A stretch of DNA of 64,000 bases from Mycolicibacterium aubagnense (GCF_010730955.1 NZ_AP022577.1:186001-250000); one strand, 5' to 3'. Shown: positions 1 through 7,149, numbered from the stretch's first letter. Translations and numbers: made by a program. The notes: generated from the letters alone by a model not told the origin.

Positions 1-45
1 CCGAAGAGCGACAGCGGCGCAATCAGTAGCCGCAGTCGCGCCAAG

Positions 46-87
46 AACGGCCCGACCTCCCCTGCCCGTGGGGGAGATCGGGCCGTT
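46..87. terminator. Strong hairpin, probable bidirectional terminator
   Basis: Positions 46-62 pair with 71-87: a 17-position stem with one mismatch (56/77) and an 8-nt loop. The stem is nearly all G-C. It lies 12 bp past the stop of the minus-strand gene ending at 99 and may also serve a plus-strand gene entering from the left. There is no clear U-tract, as is common for mycobacterial terminators. Confidence 0.6.
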
Positions 88-98
88 CGGCACGAAAG

Positions 99-629
99 CT
101 ATTGTGGGGGAGAGAAATCGGTGTGGTCCGACTGCCGCATGACCAACGGTGCGATCACCCAGAAGGTGGTGAACCCGATGAGGGCGATGCCGCCGGCGAG
201 CCAACCGGTTGTGCGGTCAGCCACACTGCTGAAGATCAACGTGGTCACGCCGGCCAATGCAGTGCCGAGCAGGAGCAGGCCCAAGTATGCGCACCGGTGC
301 GCCGCGCTGACCAGGAGGGTAAGGCGTCGGCGTCGAAATAGTATGCGGTGCATGCCAACTGGTGCTATGAGTAGAACAGTGGACGCCACCGAAAGGGCGA
401 CCGTCCCCAAGTAGACCGTTCGGCTGTGCGCATCGAGTTCGGTGAACCGCTGCTGGAAGGGCAGGGTCAGCAGGAAGCCGGTGAGCAGCTGTACACCGGT
501 CTGTACGACGCGAAGTTCCTGGAGCAGATTCGACCAATTGCGGTCCAGCCGTTCGACCCGGGTTTCGTGGCGCGCCGCCCAGTCCCATCGCTGATCGCGT
601 TGGTCGATGCCACGCACATCGCCGTCCAT
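99..629 (-). CDS. DUF6328 family four-helix membrane protein
   Basis: The 176-residue protein has a charged amphipathic N-terminus (about 1-40) containing the QELRVVQTGVQLL stretch typical of DUF6328, then four predicted membrane helices near 42-60, 72-94, 113-134 and 142-164. The N-terminal part probably lies in the cytoplasm. The ATG at 629 follows an AGAGGG ribosome site. The function of the family is unknown. The gene stands at the edge of a group of small stress-type membrane proteins, but I found no SigF-like promoter directly in front of it. Confidence 0.8.
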   Translation of the reverse strand: MDGDVRGIDQRDQRWDWAARHETRVERLDRNWSNLLQELRVVQTGVQLLTGFLLTLPFQQRFTELDAHSRTVYLGTVALSVASTVLLIAPVGMHRILFRRRRLTLLVSAAHRCAYLGLLLLGTALAGVTTLIFSSVADRTTGWLAGGIALIGFTTFWVIAPLVMRQSDHTDFSPPQ

Positions 630-712
630 GGGTCACATCCCTCTGCGCCTTGGCTTTTGGACACCGCCGAGGGTGATGTGGTCGGTCGTCGACATGGGGA
701 CCCCGCTGCTCC

Positions 713-1072
713 TCACGGAGTCTCGAAAGTAAAGGTGAGCACCGCGAAGGCGGTCAGCAGCAGCACCCAGGCAGCGAGCGGCACCACGATGCCGTAACGA
801 GTGCGCGCCGTCACGAAGGACAGCCCGATGGCGAGCAGGGCAACCACTGGCGCGCCATATTCGATGAGCCCGAACACGAATGGACTCGGTCCCAGTTTGG
901 CGCACGCATTCTCCGAGCAACCCGCAGTCGCAAGGACTTGGAGGTACTGGTACACCACGATCACGACTGCGCCGGGCACAGTGAGCGCGACCAGCACCCA
1001 GTTGACGAGGCGCCTCCGGTGTGACGTTCGTTGGTCGTGCGTATCGCGTGCCGCGACCTGTACCTCAGACAT
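713..1072 (-). CDS. Small hypothetical membrane protein (SigF-type promoter)
   Basis: This 119-residue protein has three predicted membrane helices (about 24-43, 66-87, 93-116) and a Cys pair at 52 and 57 between helices 1 and 2, which could form a disulfide outside the membrane. I recognise no named family. The ATG at 1072 is chosen over the upstream in-frame start at 1210 because it has a strong GGGAGG site 5-9 nt upstream, and because the SigF-type promoter at 1122-1146 would start transcription inside the longer version. Confidence 0.7.
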   Translation of the reverse strand: MSEVQVAARDTHDQRTSHRRRLVNWVLVALTVPGAVVIVVYQYLQVLATAGCSENACAKLGPSPFVFGLIEYGAPVVALLAIGLSFVTARTRYGIVVPLAAWVLLLTAFAVLTFTFETP

Positions 1073-1121
1073 CGCCACCTCCCGGTAGTGGGCTGATTCG
1101 TTCGGCATGTATCTGGTTGTC

Positions 1122-1146
1122 GTACCCGGTGTGTGGCCAGCCAAAC
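1122..1146 (-). promoter_or_regulatory. SigF-type promoter for the 713-1072 gene
   Basis: On the minus strand GTTT (1146-1143), a 15-nt spacer and GGGTAC (1127-1122) match the mycobacterial SigF consensus GGTTT-N15-17-GGGTAY. Transcription would start near 1115, giving a leader of about 43 nt with the ribosome site. Confidence 0.65.
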
Positions 1147-1147
1147 G

Positions 1148-1586
1148 CAAGCAGGTGCCGTCGACTGATCCCGAGTGCCTGCCGTCTTCTCGCGGCGAAC
1201 CATCCTGCACACAAACACTATTGGGTCGGCGGTGGCGCTGTGCTCACCCTGCTGGGGCGGCGCGCGGCACCATCACGGTCCACCTATTCAGGTGGTGGCC
1301 ACGTGGGTGCGCGTGTAGTCTTGGAGTAACGACGCTGTTTACAGCGTGGCCGCTTAGCCAAAAGCGGAGTAGGTCGAGGGATTTCTGCTCGGCGCGTGAA
1401 TTCGGTCCAGACGCGGGCCTAAATTCTCGGGTTTCGCTGACCGAAATCAAGCTCGACATTGGCAAATCGCCATTCCGCCTGGGAGGCGGAGTTCAACACG
1501 TAACTGATAAACCTTTGTCCGCGGAATGCGTAGCGCTGCGGTGAGGTGATGCCATGCGCGTGTTGTGAGCCCCTGGAGGGTGCTGC
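1148..1586. other. Intergenic region with two dyads
   Basis: No credible gene lies here. It holds a perfect 16-bp dyad at 1332-1347 (ACGCTGT-TT-ACAGCGT) and, right after it, a 6-bp stem hairpin at 1350-1367 with loop AGCCAA. Both lie about 220-255 bp upstream of the sigma factor gene and could be an operator region. I found no SigF-type promoter pointing at the sigma gene. Base composition looks less GC-rich than the neighbouring genes. Confidence 0.4.
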
Positions 1587-2447
1587 ATGTCAATCCGTTT
1601 GGTGGAAGAAGATTCCCGTGAAGTCGGCGAACCGGCAGATGCCGGCGCATCGGAGGAATCGGGGCCGACGACTGGACGGCGCGAAAGTGAAGACGAGTAC
1701 GGAGACGTCATCACCATGATCGCGGTGCTGAGAAAGATGCCCACTGATTCGGACTCCTACGCCCGCCAGCATGAACGGATCGTCCTGAGATGTTGCCCGC
1801 TGGCGGACCGGGTGGCGAGGCATTTCGACCGCCGGGGCGAGAATCTCGAAGATCTGACGCAGGTCGCGCGCGTCGGACTGCTGCAGGCGATCAATCGGTT
1901 CGATCCTGATCGAGGGTCGAGATTTATCGCGTTCGCGCTGCCGACGATGATGGGTGAGTTGCGCCGGTACTTCCGAGACTATGGCTGGAAAGTTCACGTG
2001 CCCAGGAGGATTCGTGATCGACAGCATGACATCGCCTGCGCCACCGCATTTTTGACCAATGACCTCAGGAGAGCGCCAACCATCGAAGAACTGGCCGACG
2101 CGCTGGACATCGACCGTGGTCAGGTCGTGGAGAGCATCGTGGCAGCCAAGGCGTATCAGCCACAGTCGCTCGACGTGAATGTCAGCGATGACGACCCGCG
2201 ATCGCTGATGCTCGGCGACTTCCTCGGCGAGCTGGATGCCGGGTTCGATCGTGTCACCGATCGGGAGTCGGTGAAGTCCCTGCTGGCCGCCCTGCCTGCG
2301 CGGGAGCAGAAGGTGCTGTACCTGCGTTACTTCGGTGCCATGACACAGCGGCAGATTGCCGACTCGATCGGCGTTTCTCAGATGCACGTGTCCCGGATAT
2401 TGGACCGTACGTTGCGGGACTTGCGGGCTCAGGTCGGCTGTTGCTGA
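1587..2447 (+). CDS. RNA polymerase sigma factor, SigF/SigB/SigG family
   Basis: An alternative group 3 sigma factor of 286 residues. After an acidic N-terminal extension of about 45 residues, region 2 covers about 60-140 (ENLEDLTQVARVGLLQAINRF, then the FALPTMMGELRRYFRD segment for -10 recognition). Region 3 follows (PTIEELADAL), and region 4 is at about 230-280 with a clear helix-turn-helix (MTQRQIADSIGVSQMHVSRIL). The ATG at 1587 follows CTGGAGGG. In M. tuberculosis sigF sits with usfY and the anti-sigma rsbW; here neither anti-sigma nor anti-anti-sigma gene adjoins, so this is probably one of the extra SigF paralogues of fast growers. SigF-type promoters on both sides make local targets plausible. 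It ends with a 19-bp tail-to-tail overlap with the CDGSH gene. Confidence 0.93.
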   Translation: MSIRLVEEDSREVGEPADAGASEESGPTTGRRESEDEYGDVITMIAVLRKMPTDSDSYARQHERIVLRCCPLADRVARHFDRRGENLEDLTQVARVGLLQAINRFDPDRGSRFIAFALPTMMGELRRYFRDYGWKVHVPRRIRDRQHDIACATAFLTNDLRRAPTIEELADALDIDRGQVVESIVAAKAYQPQSLDVNVSDDDPRSLMLGDFLGELDAGFDRVTDRESVKSLLAALPAREQKVLYLRYFGAMTQRQIADSIGVSQMHVSRILDRTLRDLRAQVGCC

Positions 2448-2662
2448 TTTCGTGAGGCGCTGTCATCGGCGGTGGACCGGGTCTGCCGCCGATGACTTGC
2501 ATCGCACCACGGATATGCCTTGCTGCGCTGGCAGCAGCAGATGGCGACCATGAATCGGTCCGAACACACCTGGGTGCCATCCTCGAGTTCAACCTGGACC
2601 GGTCCCTGGATGAGCATGGGGCCGCGAGGCACGATGCGAACGACTCGCCTGGTGTTGCTCAT
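2429..2662 (-). CDS. CDGSH-type iron-sulfur protein
   Basis: A 77-residue protein with one CDGSH iron-sulfur motif: Cys42, Cys44, Ser47, Pro51, Cys53, Asp54, then Ser56-His57. The canonical Gly between Asp and Ser is Ala55, giving CDASH. Family members bind a redox-active 2Fe-2S cluster through three Cys and one His. Its start codon overlaps the stop of the upstream methyltransferase gene (ATGA), so the two are translationally coupled. The ATG at 2662 is preferred over upstream frames because of this coupling and because the N-terminus then matches small bacterial CDGSH proteins. Confidence 0.88.
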   Translation of the reverse strand: MSNTRRVVRIVPRGPMLIQGPVQVELEDGTQVCSDRFMVAICCCQRSKAYPWCDASHRRQTRSTADDSASRNQQQPT

Positions 2663-3336
2663 GGTCTGACAGCCTCGATGACGACCAGTCGCTCGGTCCG
2701 TTGTCCACGTGGCGACCGGCCGGTGTCCTCCAGCCAGCGGGCCCGCGCGTTCATCACGGGTCCGAAAGGGATTGTCCGGCGTGCGGCGACCCGGACTCGG
2801 AGGCCACCGGATCGCAAAGCGGAAATGCTGCTCGGCACGCCGGCGAACTCCGATTGGACGATGAGCATGGTGCCGCCCGGCTTGAGCAGGTCGGGTGCCG
2901 ACTTGCACAGTGGGTCGAGGACGAGCCGGCCGTCGGGACCCGCGTTGAATGACATCGGCGGGCCGCCCGCGTCCGGGACGACGGCATCGGCGTCCGGGGG
3001 CGTAGGCACGTAGGGCGGATTGCACAGCACCAGGTCGAACGGCTCCAGTTGGAGGGCGGCCGACCAGCAGCCCAGGCGGATGTCGATCACGCTGCTCGCG
3101 AGCCGGGCATTGACGCGGGCCGCCGAAATGGCCGCTGGCGAGGCATCGAAGGCGGTCACGCTGCTAGCCCCGGCATCGGACGCGACAATGGCCGCGACAC
3201 CGCTGCCGGTGCACAGATCGGCCACCCGCCTGCCCTCGGGCGGGCAGCAGCTTTGCATGGTTTCGATCAACAGTCTTGAATCAGATTGCGGCAGATAGAC
3301 TTCCGCGCAAGGGCGCGAGATGTCGGAGCTCAGCAT
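2659..3336 (-). CDS. HemK2-like N5-glutamine / class I methyltransferase
   Basis: A 225-residue SAM-dependent methyltransferase. Motif I is VADLCTGSGVAAI at about 38-50, the acidic loop is FDASP near 63-67, and the NPPY signature at 106-109 is the one used by amide-N methyltransferases. Its length and architecture resemble HemK2/PrmC-like enzymes without the PrmC N-terminal domain. The ATG at 3336 has an AGAGAGGAAG site; the upstream in-frame start at 3513 lacks support. It forms a coupled pair with the CDGSH gene. The substrate is not visible from sequence; it could be a small molecule rather than release factor. Confidence 0.82.
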   Translation of the reverse strand: MLSSDISRPCAEVYLPQSDSRLLIETMQSCCPPEGRRVADLCTGSGVAAIVASDAGASSVTAFDASPAAISAARVNARLASSVIDIRLGCWSAALQLEPFDLVLCNPPYVPTPPDADAVVPDAGGPPMSFNAGPDGRLVLDPLCKSAPDLLKPGGTMLIVQSEFAGVPSSISALRSGGLRVRVAARRTIPFGPVMNARARWLEDTGRSPRGQRTERLVVIEAVRP

Positions 3337-3367
3337 CGGGCTTCCTCTCTCATTCAACCCCTCCGAT

Positions 3368-3393
3368 ATAACCGCGATGTGCCGTCGGCAAAC
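3368..3393 (-). promoter_or_regulatory. SigF-type promoter (one mismatch) for methyltransferase-CDGSH pair
   Basis: The minus strand reads GTTT (3393-3390), 16 nt, GGTTAT (3373-3368), one base away from GGGTAT. It lies about 30 bp upstream of the methyltransferase start. It is weaker than the other sites here, but correctly placed and oriented. Confidence 0.45.
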
Positions 3394-3621
3394 GTGCCGA
3401 ACCGGAAGCGCATGCAGCGTGCGGGCCGGCCGACGCATCGGAGTCCCGGCGGCGAACATACTGGGGTGCAACGGGTTCGACATCGAGCGAACCCCTGAAG
3501 ACTGGTTGTTCAAAGCTCACCAAGGCGTCGTCGTCGGCGTTCTGCGCAGGATCAACGGCGTACCTGTGGATTTTCGGCGCTGCCCGCCGGTGCAGTCGGG
3601 CTGCCTTTTTCTTACGCGTTA

Positions 3622-3647
3622 GTTTGCCGTCATGTGCTCAGGGGTAC
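3622..3647 (+). promoter_or_regulatory. SigF-type promoter for the 3688-4085 gene pair
   Basis: GTTT (3622-3625), a 16-nt spacer and GGGTAC (3642-3647) fit the SigF consensus. The predicted start near 3654 leaves a 34-nt leader carrying AGGAGG before the ATG at 3688. The 351-bp gap 3337-3687 holds this site and the opposed one at 3368-3393, and nothing else that I can identify. Confidence 0.65.
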
Positions 3648-3687
3648 TCCGTCCCATGAGACCAGAGCGGTCTGTGTAGGAGGAGCC

Positions 3688-3900
3688 ATGTTGCGAGGAA
3701 GCGTGGGGGTCATCGTGGTGGTCTGGCTGCTGGTCGGTGTATTGGCGGCGTGGCAACGCGACTATTTCCGCGGCGGCGACACCAGCTGCGGCTCGGCGGG
3801 GCGTATCGCGCTGACCGTGGTAGCCGGCCCGTTGAACTACGCCGGTGTCAATCCGAAGGTCGTCGATTGCCGACTGCCACAACCAAGTTCGATGCGGTGA
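3688..3900 (+). CDS. Small single-helix membrane protein
   Basis: A 70-residue protein with one N-terminal hydrophobic helix (about 7-22, GVIVVVWLLVGVLAA), then a polar part with Cys34 and Cys60 that would lie outside the membrane and could pair. The start is the ATG at 3688 after a near-ideal AGGAGG; an in-frame ATG at 3634 would lie upstream of the mRNA start. I recognise no family. It is followed after 29 bp by the DUF6131 gene, and the two probably share the SigF-type promoter. Confidence 0.75.
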   Translation: MLRGSVGVIVVVWLLVGVLAAWQRDYFRGGDTSCGSAGRIALTVVAGPLNYAGVNPKVVDCRLPQPSSMR

Positions 3901-3929
3901 ACCGTGTGTGAGATAAGGAAACGAACATC

Positions 3930-4085
3930 ATGATTGCTTTGGGAGCAGTCCTGCTCATCCTGGGCTTCGTCTTCAACGTGTATCTGCTGTGGGTCTTGGG
4001 CATCGTGCTCCTCGTGGTGGGCGCGGTCTTCTGGCTCTTCGGCGCGGCCGGCCATGCCGTTGCCGGGCGGCGCTATTGGTATTGA
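3930..4085 (+). CDS. DUF6131-type 51-residue membrane protein
   Basis: A very short gene of 51 codons made of two hydrophobic stretches (IALGAVLLILGFVFNVYLL, then LGIVLLVVGAVFWLFG) and a short basic tail ending RRYWY. This pattern is that of actinobacterial DUF6131 proteins, which are often stress-induced. An AAGGAA site precedes the ATG at 3930. It is second in a two-gene unit behind the SigF-type promoter at 3622. The family has no known function. Confidence 0.75.
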   Translation: MIALGAVLLILGFVFNVYLLWVLGIVLLVVGAVFWLFGAAGHAVAGRRYWY

Positions 4086-4100
4086 CACATCGGCGGCCAC

Positions 4101-4146
4101 GACCGGTACGAGGGGGCAGGAGCGACCGGTACGAGGGGGCAGGAGC
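4101..4146. repeat. Two exact tandem copies of a 23-bp unit
   Basis: The unit (starts GACCGGTACGAGGGGG) occurs at 4101-4123 and 4124-4146 without a mismatch. It lies between convergent genes, and the second copy runs into the terminator stem. Confidence 0.85.
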
Positions 4147-4169
4147 CCGGGCCCAGCAGGCCCGGGCTC
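4143..4169. terminator. Perfect 11-bp stem hairpin between convergent genes
   Basis: GAGCCCGGGCC (4143-4153) pairs fully with GGCCCGGGCTC (4159-4169) around loop CAGCA. It lies downstream of both the DUF6131 gene and the minus-strand DoxX gene, so it can serve both. No U-tract is seen. Confidence 0.65.
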
Positions 4170-4196
4170 TCGCCTGCTAGGCCCGGGCTCTCGCCT
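4159..4196. repeat. 17-bp direct repeat reaching into the DoxX 3' end
   Basis: GGCCCGGGCTCTCGCCT occurs at 4159-4175 and 4180-4196. The second copy encodes the Ala/Arg-rich C-terminus of the DoxX protein and the first lies just past its stop, so the stop region seems to have arisen by local slippage or duplication. Confidence 0.7.
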
Positions 4197-4926
4197 TCTT
4201 TGCGTTACTGACTGCGGTACTGGCCAATTCGGTTGCCTGCTCTCGTGCGGTGTCGGCCAACTCTGAAGCACGTGCAGTGGCTTTCCGGTAGGCAGTCTCC
4301 GCATACGGGGCAGCTTTTTCGAGGCCCCCTTCCAGCTTGTCGAGCGCGACACCGGCGAGTTCGCGGCCGTGCTCGAAACCTGTCTGGACGCCGTGGCCGA
4401 CCTTCTCGCCCAACTCCGGCATGCGGGCGAGCGCGACTTCAGTCCGCGAAGGCACTGTGGATGAGAGGGCTTCTGCCGCCCGCTGAGCGGCCCGCCGTCC
4501 CCGCCAGCCGAGCGACGGTTTGCCGGCGGTGTCGGCCGAGGCGAGGATCAGACCGCCCAGCATGCTGAGGTCGGCAAGGAAGCCACGGCGTTTCGCGGCT
4601 TTGGCCTCGGGATCGTTCTCGGCCCAGAACATGTGATTACCCAGGTTGGCGGGAATGACTGTCGCCGCGAGCACCGCCGAGGCGACGCGCGGAATGCGGC
4701 CGGTCGCAAGCAGCAGGCCACCGCCGACCTGTGCGGCCGCGGTGGCCCGCGCCACGGCGACGGCGTTCGACGGCAAGTTGCGCGCCACCGGATCGGGCAT
4801 GTCCTTCAGGCCGTCGAGTGCGGGGCGTACGGCTTGCGCACCCGAGTCGATGTTCAACAGGGTTTCGACACCCTGTCCGATGAACGCAGTGGCCAGAAGC
4901 GGACGGGCGATCCTACGAATGATCAT
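4177..4926 (-). CDS. DoxX family membrane protein with helical tail
   Basis: A 249-residue protein. The N-terminal about 140 residues form a DoxX-type four-helix membrane domain (RRIARPLLATAFIGQGVETLL; AAAQVGGGLLLATGRIPRVASAVLAATVIPANLGNHMFW; LADLSMLGGLILASADTAG). Residues about 160-249 are a hydrophilic, Ala/Glu/Lys-rich helical tail that looks like a stress-protein coiled region. DoxX proteins act in membrane redox and thiol stress. The ATG at 4926 fits the family start MIIRRIARPLL; the ribosome site is poor. A weak SigF-like element (GTTT-N15-GGGAAA, 4961-4937) would leave almost no leader. Confidence 0.85.
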   Translation of the reverse strand: MIIRRIARPLLATAFIGQGVETLLNIDSGAQAVRPALDGLKDMPDPVARNLPSNAVAVARATAAAQVGGGLLLATGRIPRVASAVLAATVIPANLGNHMFWAENDPEAKAAKRRGFLADLSMLGGLILASADTAGKPSLGWRGRRAAQRAAEALSSTVPSRTEVALARMPELGEKVGHGVQTGFEHGRELAGVALDKLEGGLEKAAPYAETAYRKATARASELADTAREQATELASTAVSNAKKARARA

Positions 4927-5020
4927 GGGGCAGGGATTTCCCGTGCGGCCCTGGCCCAAACATCATCTGGCCGGCCGCTCGAATGGCGGTGTGCCCGGGA
5001 TAGGGGATGGGGCATCCATG

Positions 5021-5227
5021 TCAGGCATCTCGGCCGAGATCGTCTTCGTCAGGGTCGATGTCGACGACTTCCGTCTGTTCCTGCCAGTCGTGTGCCGTTG
5101 CATCCATCGGCGGGCCGGCCGGACCGCTCACCGCGGACTCGTCGTCGGGGGCCTGTTCGTGCACGTCTCGTGACTGCTCGACGGCATCGGCATCCGGAAC
5201 GGCGTCCCGAAACTGTTCTGGTGTCAT
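5021..5227 (-). CDS. Small acidic hypothetical protein (near-leaderless)
   Basis: A 68-residue, strongly acidic, soluble protein (MTPEQFRDAVPDADAVEQ..., ending DIDPDEDDLGRDA). I have the impression of similar short proteins in other mycobacteria but can name no family. There is no good ribosome site. However, a perfect SigF-type promoter (5263-5238) would start transcription about 4 nt before the ATG at 5227, fitting leaderless or near-leaderless expression. The promoter is the main reason to accept this ORF. Confidence 0.65.
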   Translation of the reverse strand: MTPEQFRDAVPDADAVEQSRDVHEQAPDDESAVSGPAGPPMDATAHDWQEQTEVVDIDPDEDDLGRDA

Positions 5228-5237
5228 GACGGTGCGG

Positions 5238-5263
5238 ATACCCGGGCACGGAGCCCGGAAAAC
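5238..5263 (-). promoter_or_regulatory. SigF-type promoter giving a near-leaderless mRNA
   Basis: Minus strand: GTTT (5263-5260), 16-nt spacer, GGGTAT (5243-5238). Both boxes are exact. The start codon at 5227 is 11 nt past the -10 box. Confidence 0.7.
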
Positions 5264-5338
5264 ACTCGCAAGTCTGAGGCGCCGGTCCCCAGTGCCAACG
5301 GCGGCCGACCACGGTATCTCGGCCGTGAGCCGGCTGGA

Positions 5339-5638
5339 TCAACTGGTCGGCGGCGTTCGTGGCGCACCGGGATGCGTATCGAGAAACTCGAGGTCGCGGT
5401 TCCGAACGCGCCGGTGCCGCAAGGCGAGCCACGTGCCACCCGCTGCGGCCAGGACCGCAGCGATCACCAGGGCCACGCCACCCGTAACCGGCTGCCCGGA
5501 GGCGAAGAAGTAGAGGCTGAGCACGAGGACGACCACGGCAACGGCGACAGCCAGCAGGCCGGGGGCGTTGGAGCCGTCCTTGAGCGACTCGCCGGCGTGC
5601 GGTCGGGTGGTGCGGGCATGGTCGACGGGATCTTTCAT
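5339..5638 (-). CDS. usfY: UsfY family membrane protein
   Basis: A 99-residue protein with the UsfY hallmark near its N-terminus (DPVDHARTTRPHAGESLKD), then two membrane helices (about 27-49 and 52-72) and a basic RHRRVRNRD segment. In M. tuberculosis usfY lies just upstream of rsbW-sigF and is part of the SigF-associated stress locus; its biochemical role is unknown. Here it stands alone, about 3 kb from the SigF-family gene. The ATG at 5638 follows CAGGAGG. I found no SigF-type promoter in the 100 bp upstream. Confidence 0.85.
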   Translation of the reverse strand: MKDPVDHARTTRPHAGESLKDGSNAPGLLAVAVAVVVLVLSLYFFASGQPVTGGVALVIAAVLAAAGGTWLALRHRRVRNRDLEFLDTHPGAPRTPPTS

Positions 5639-5944
5639 CGGATACCTCCTGGGGACAGTCCTCCGGTGTGCGTTACCTGTGTATTGCCCAGCGGAGGGCG
5701 GATCTACACCCGTGGTGCGGTGACGCAGACCGAATTCGGCTCAGCGGCAGCGGGTATGCGGCTCAGATTGGTTCATGGTCCCCAGGTCCTGCTCGTGAAG
5801 GCACGGACAACGTTCTCGCCCAACATGATCGACAGCAGCTCTGCGCGGGACTGCCCGCCTCCGTGTCCGAACGACCGGTGTGCACACGGGCGCCGGTTGC
5901 GACATGCGCACCGGTACGACCCCGATCCGGCCGGTCCAAACCCG
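5639..5944. other. Intergenic, no gene seen
   Basis: About 300 bp between the divergent usfY and iron redox enzyme genes. An open frame runs through it but lacks mycobacterial-like protein sequence and a start with a ribosome site. I see no strong repeats or hairpins; the only clear element is the promoter directly to its right. Confidence 0.5.
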
Positions 5945-5971
5945 GGTTTAGCGGCCCGCGCCTGCGGGTAT
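5945..5971 (+). promoter_or_regulatory. SigF-type promoter with start codon 12 nt past the -10
   Basis: GGTTT (5945-5949), 16-nt spacer, GGGTAT (5966-5971): a full match to the SigF consensus. Transcription from about 5978 would leave only about 5 nt before the ATG at 5984. Confidence 0.7.
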
Positions 5972-5983
5972 TGCGATTTTCCC

Positions 5984-7000
5984 ATGTGCACAGATGAATT
6001 ACTCCAGCCTTTGCTCCCGGATCCCCGTGGCCCCTTGTCGAGTGTGGTGATCGAGCTGCTCGGTGAGCGGTTGCCTTCGGCCTATCTGGCTCGCATCCAG
6101 CTACCGCTCGGCGACGTCGACCCCTTCGGTCTCGATCTGCAGTTGGCGCTCTATGTCTGCTACGAGCTGCACTATCGCGGTTTCGCCGGCACCGACGAGA
6201 AGTGGGAATGGAATCCCGCGCTGCTCGATGTCCGTCACCGCATCGAAGAGCGGTTTCTCGCCGGTGTCCGCCTGCTTGTCGGTGACATCCCGCTCGACGC
6301 GTCGGCGCAGGACGAACTCGATCGCTGCGAGTCGGCACCTGTCGACCGCACGAGTCTGTCTGTCTACCTGCGAGACCGGGCAACGTGGTCGCAGATGCAG
6401 GAGTACTTCGCCCATCGTTCGCTCTATCACCTCAAGGAAGCCGATCCGCAGTCGTGGATCATTCCGCGGTTGACCGGCCGTGCGAAAGCGGCATTCGTGG
6501 CGGTCGAATACGACGAGTACGGCGGCGGTGGCGGCTACCGGACCATGCATCAGCGGTTGTTCGCAGATCTGCTCGGTGCCGCGGGCATGTGCGACAAGTA
6601 CCTGCACTACCTGGGCAACGCCACGGGTGCCACGTTAGCGGTGGTGAACCTGATGTCGATGTTCGGACTGCACCGGCACCTACGGGGCGCGGCCGTCGGT
6701 CATTTCGCCGCGACCGAACTGACGTCATCACCGGCCTCGCAACGAATCGTGAAGGGACTCAACAGGCTTGGCGCGCCACAGGCGTGCGTCGAATTCTACC
6801 GTGAGCACGTCGAAGCGGACGCCGTCCATGAACAGGTGGTGCGCAAGGACGTGGTAGCCGACCTGCTAACCCGTGAGCCCGACCTCGATCGGGACGTGGT
6901 GTTCGGTATTCGCGCCTTCGATGCCGTCGAGGGGATGCTCGCGACTCATCTGCTGTCCAGTTGGGCGGCGGGATGTTCGTCGCTGCGGAATTGGCCGTGA
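5984..7000 (+). CDS. Iron-containing redox enzyme family protein (heme-oxygenase-like fold)
   Basis: A 338-residue, mainly helical protein resembling the diiron heme-oxygenase-like oxidase (HDO) family. Helices rich in Glu, Asp and His include LDVRHRIEERF, FAHRSLYHLKEADPQ and EFYREHVEADAVHEQVV; the last has the H-x6-H spacing expected for an iron-binding helix. Such enzymes bind two irons and do oxidative chemistry on small molecules. Homologues are common in mycobacteria without known substrate. The ATG at 5984 is chosen because the SigF-type promoter at 5945-5971 leaves no room for an upstream start; there is no ribosome site, so initiation would be leaderless or nearly so. Confidence 0.8.
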   Translation: MCTDELLQPLLPDPRGPLSSVVIELLGERLPSAYLARIQLPLGDVDPFGLDLQLALYVCYELHYRGFAGTDEKWEWNPALLDVRHRIEERFLAGVRLLVGDIPLDASAQDELDRCESAPVDRTSLSVYLRDRATWSQMQEYFAHRSLYHLKEADPQSWIIPRLTGRAKAAFVAVEYDEYGGGGGYRTMHQRLFADLLGAAGMCDKYLHYLGNATGATLAVVNLMSMFGLHRHLRGAAVGHFAATELTSSPASQRIVKGLNRLGAPQACVEFYREHVEADAVHEQVVRKDVVADLLTREPDLDRDVVFGIRAFDAVEGMLATHLLSSWAAGCSSLRNWP

Positions 7001-7149
7001 CGCCGGATGACGACCGAACTCCAGCCTGAGTAGCGCCACCAGCGCGGCCGTCAGATGCACCGGCGGCGCGAGGGCATACCGATGCTGTGTTGTGGGTGCT
7101 TTGAGAAATGTTCGGGAAATTGCGCAGACGCCGGCGAAACACGTTGCAC

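Noticed and set aside
3..29. Possible 3' end of a plus-strand gene (EERQRRNQ then TAG)
   Set aside because: Eight codons are too few to support a gene; only the hairpin behind it is suggestive.
4101..4196. CRISPR-like repeats
   Set aside because: Units are directly tandem without spacers and no cas genes exist nearby.
4937..4961. SigF-like element before the DoxX gene (GTTT-N15-GGGAAA)
   Set aside because: The -10 box lacks the TA of GGGTAY; kept only as a remark in the DoxX entry.
5372..5983. N-terminal extension of the iron redox enzyme up to 542 residues
   Set aside because: The extra part overlaps usfY on the other strand, has no family similarity, and lies upstream of the SigF-type promoter.
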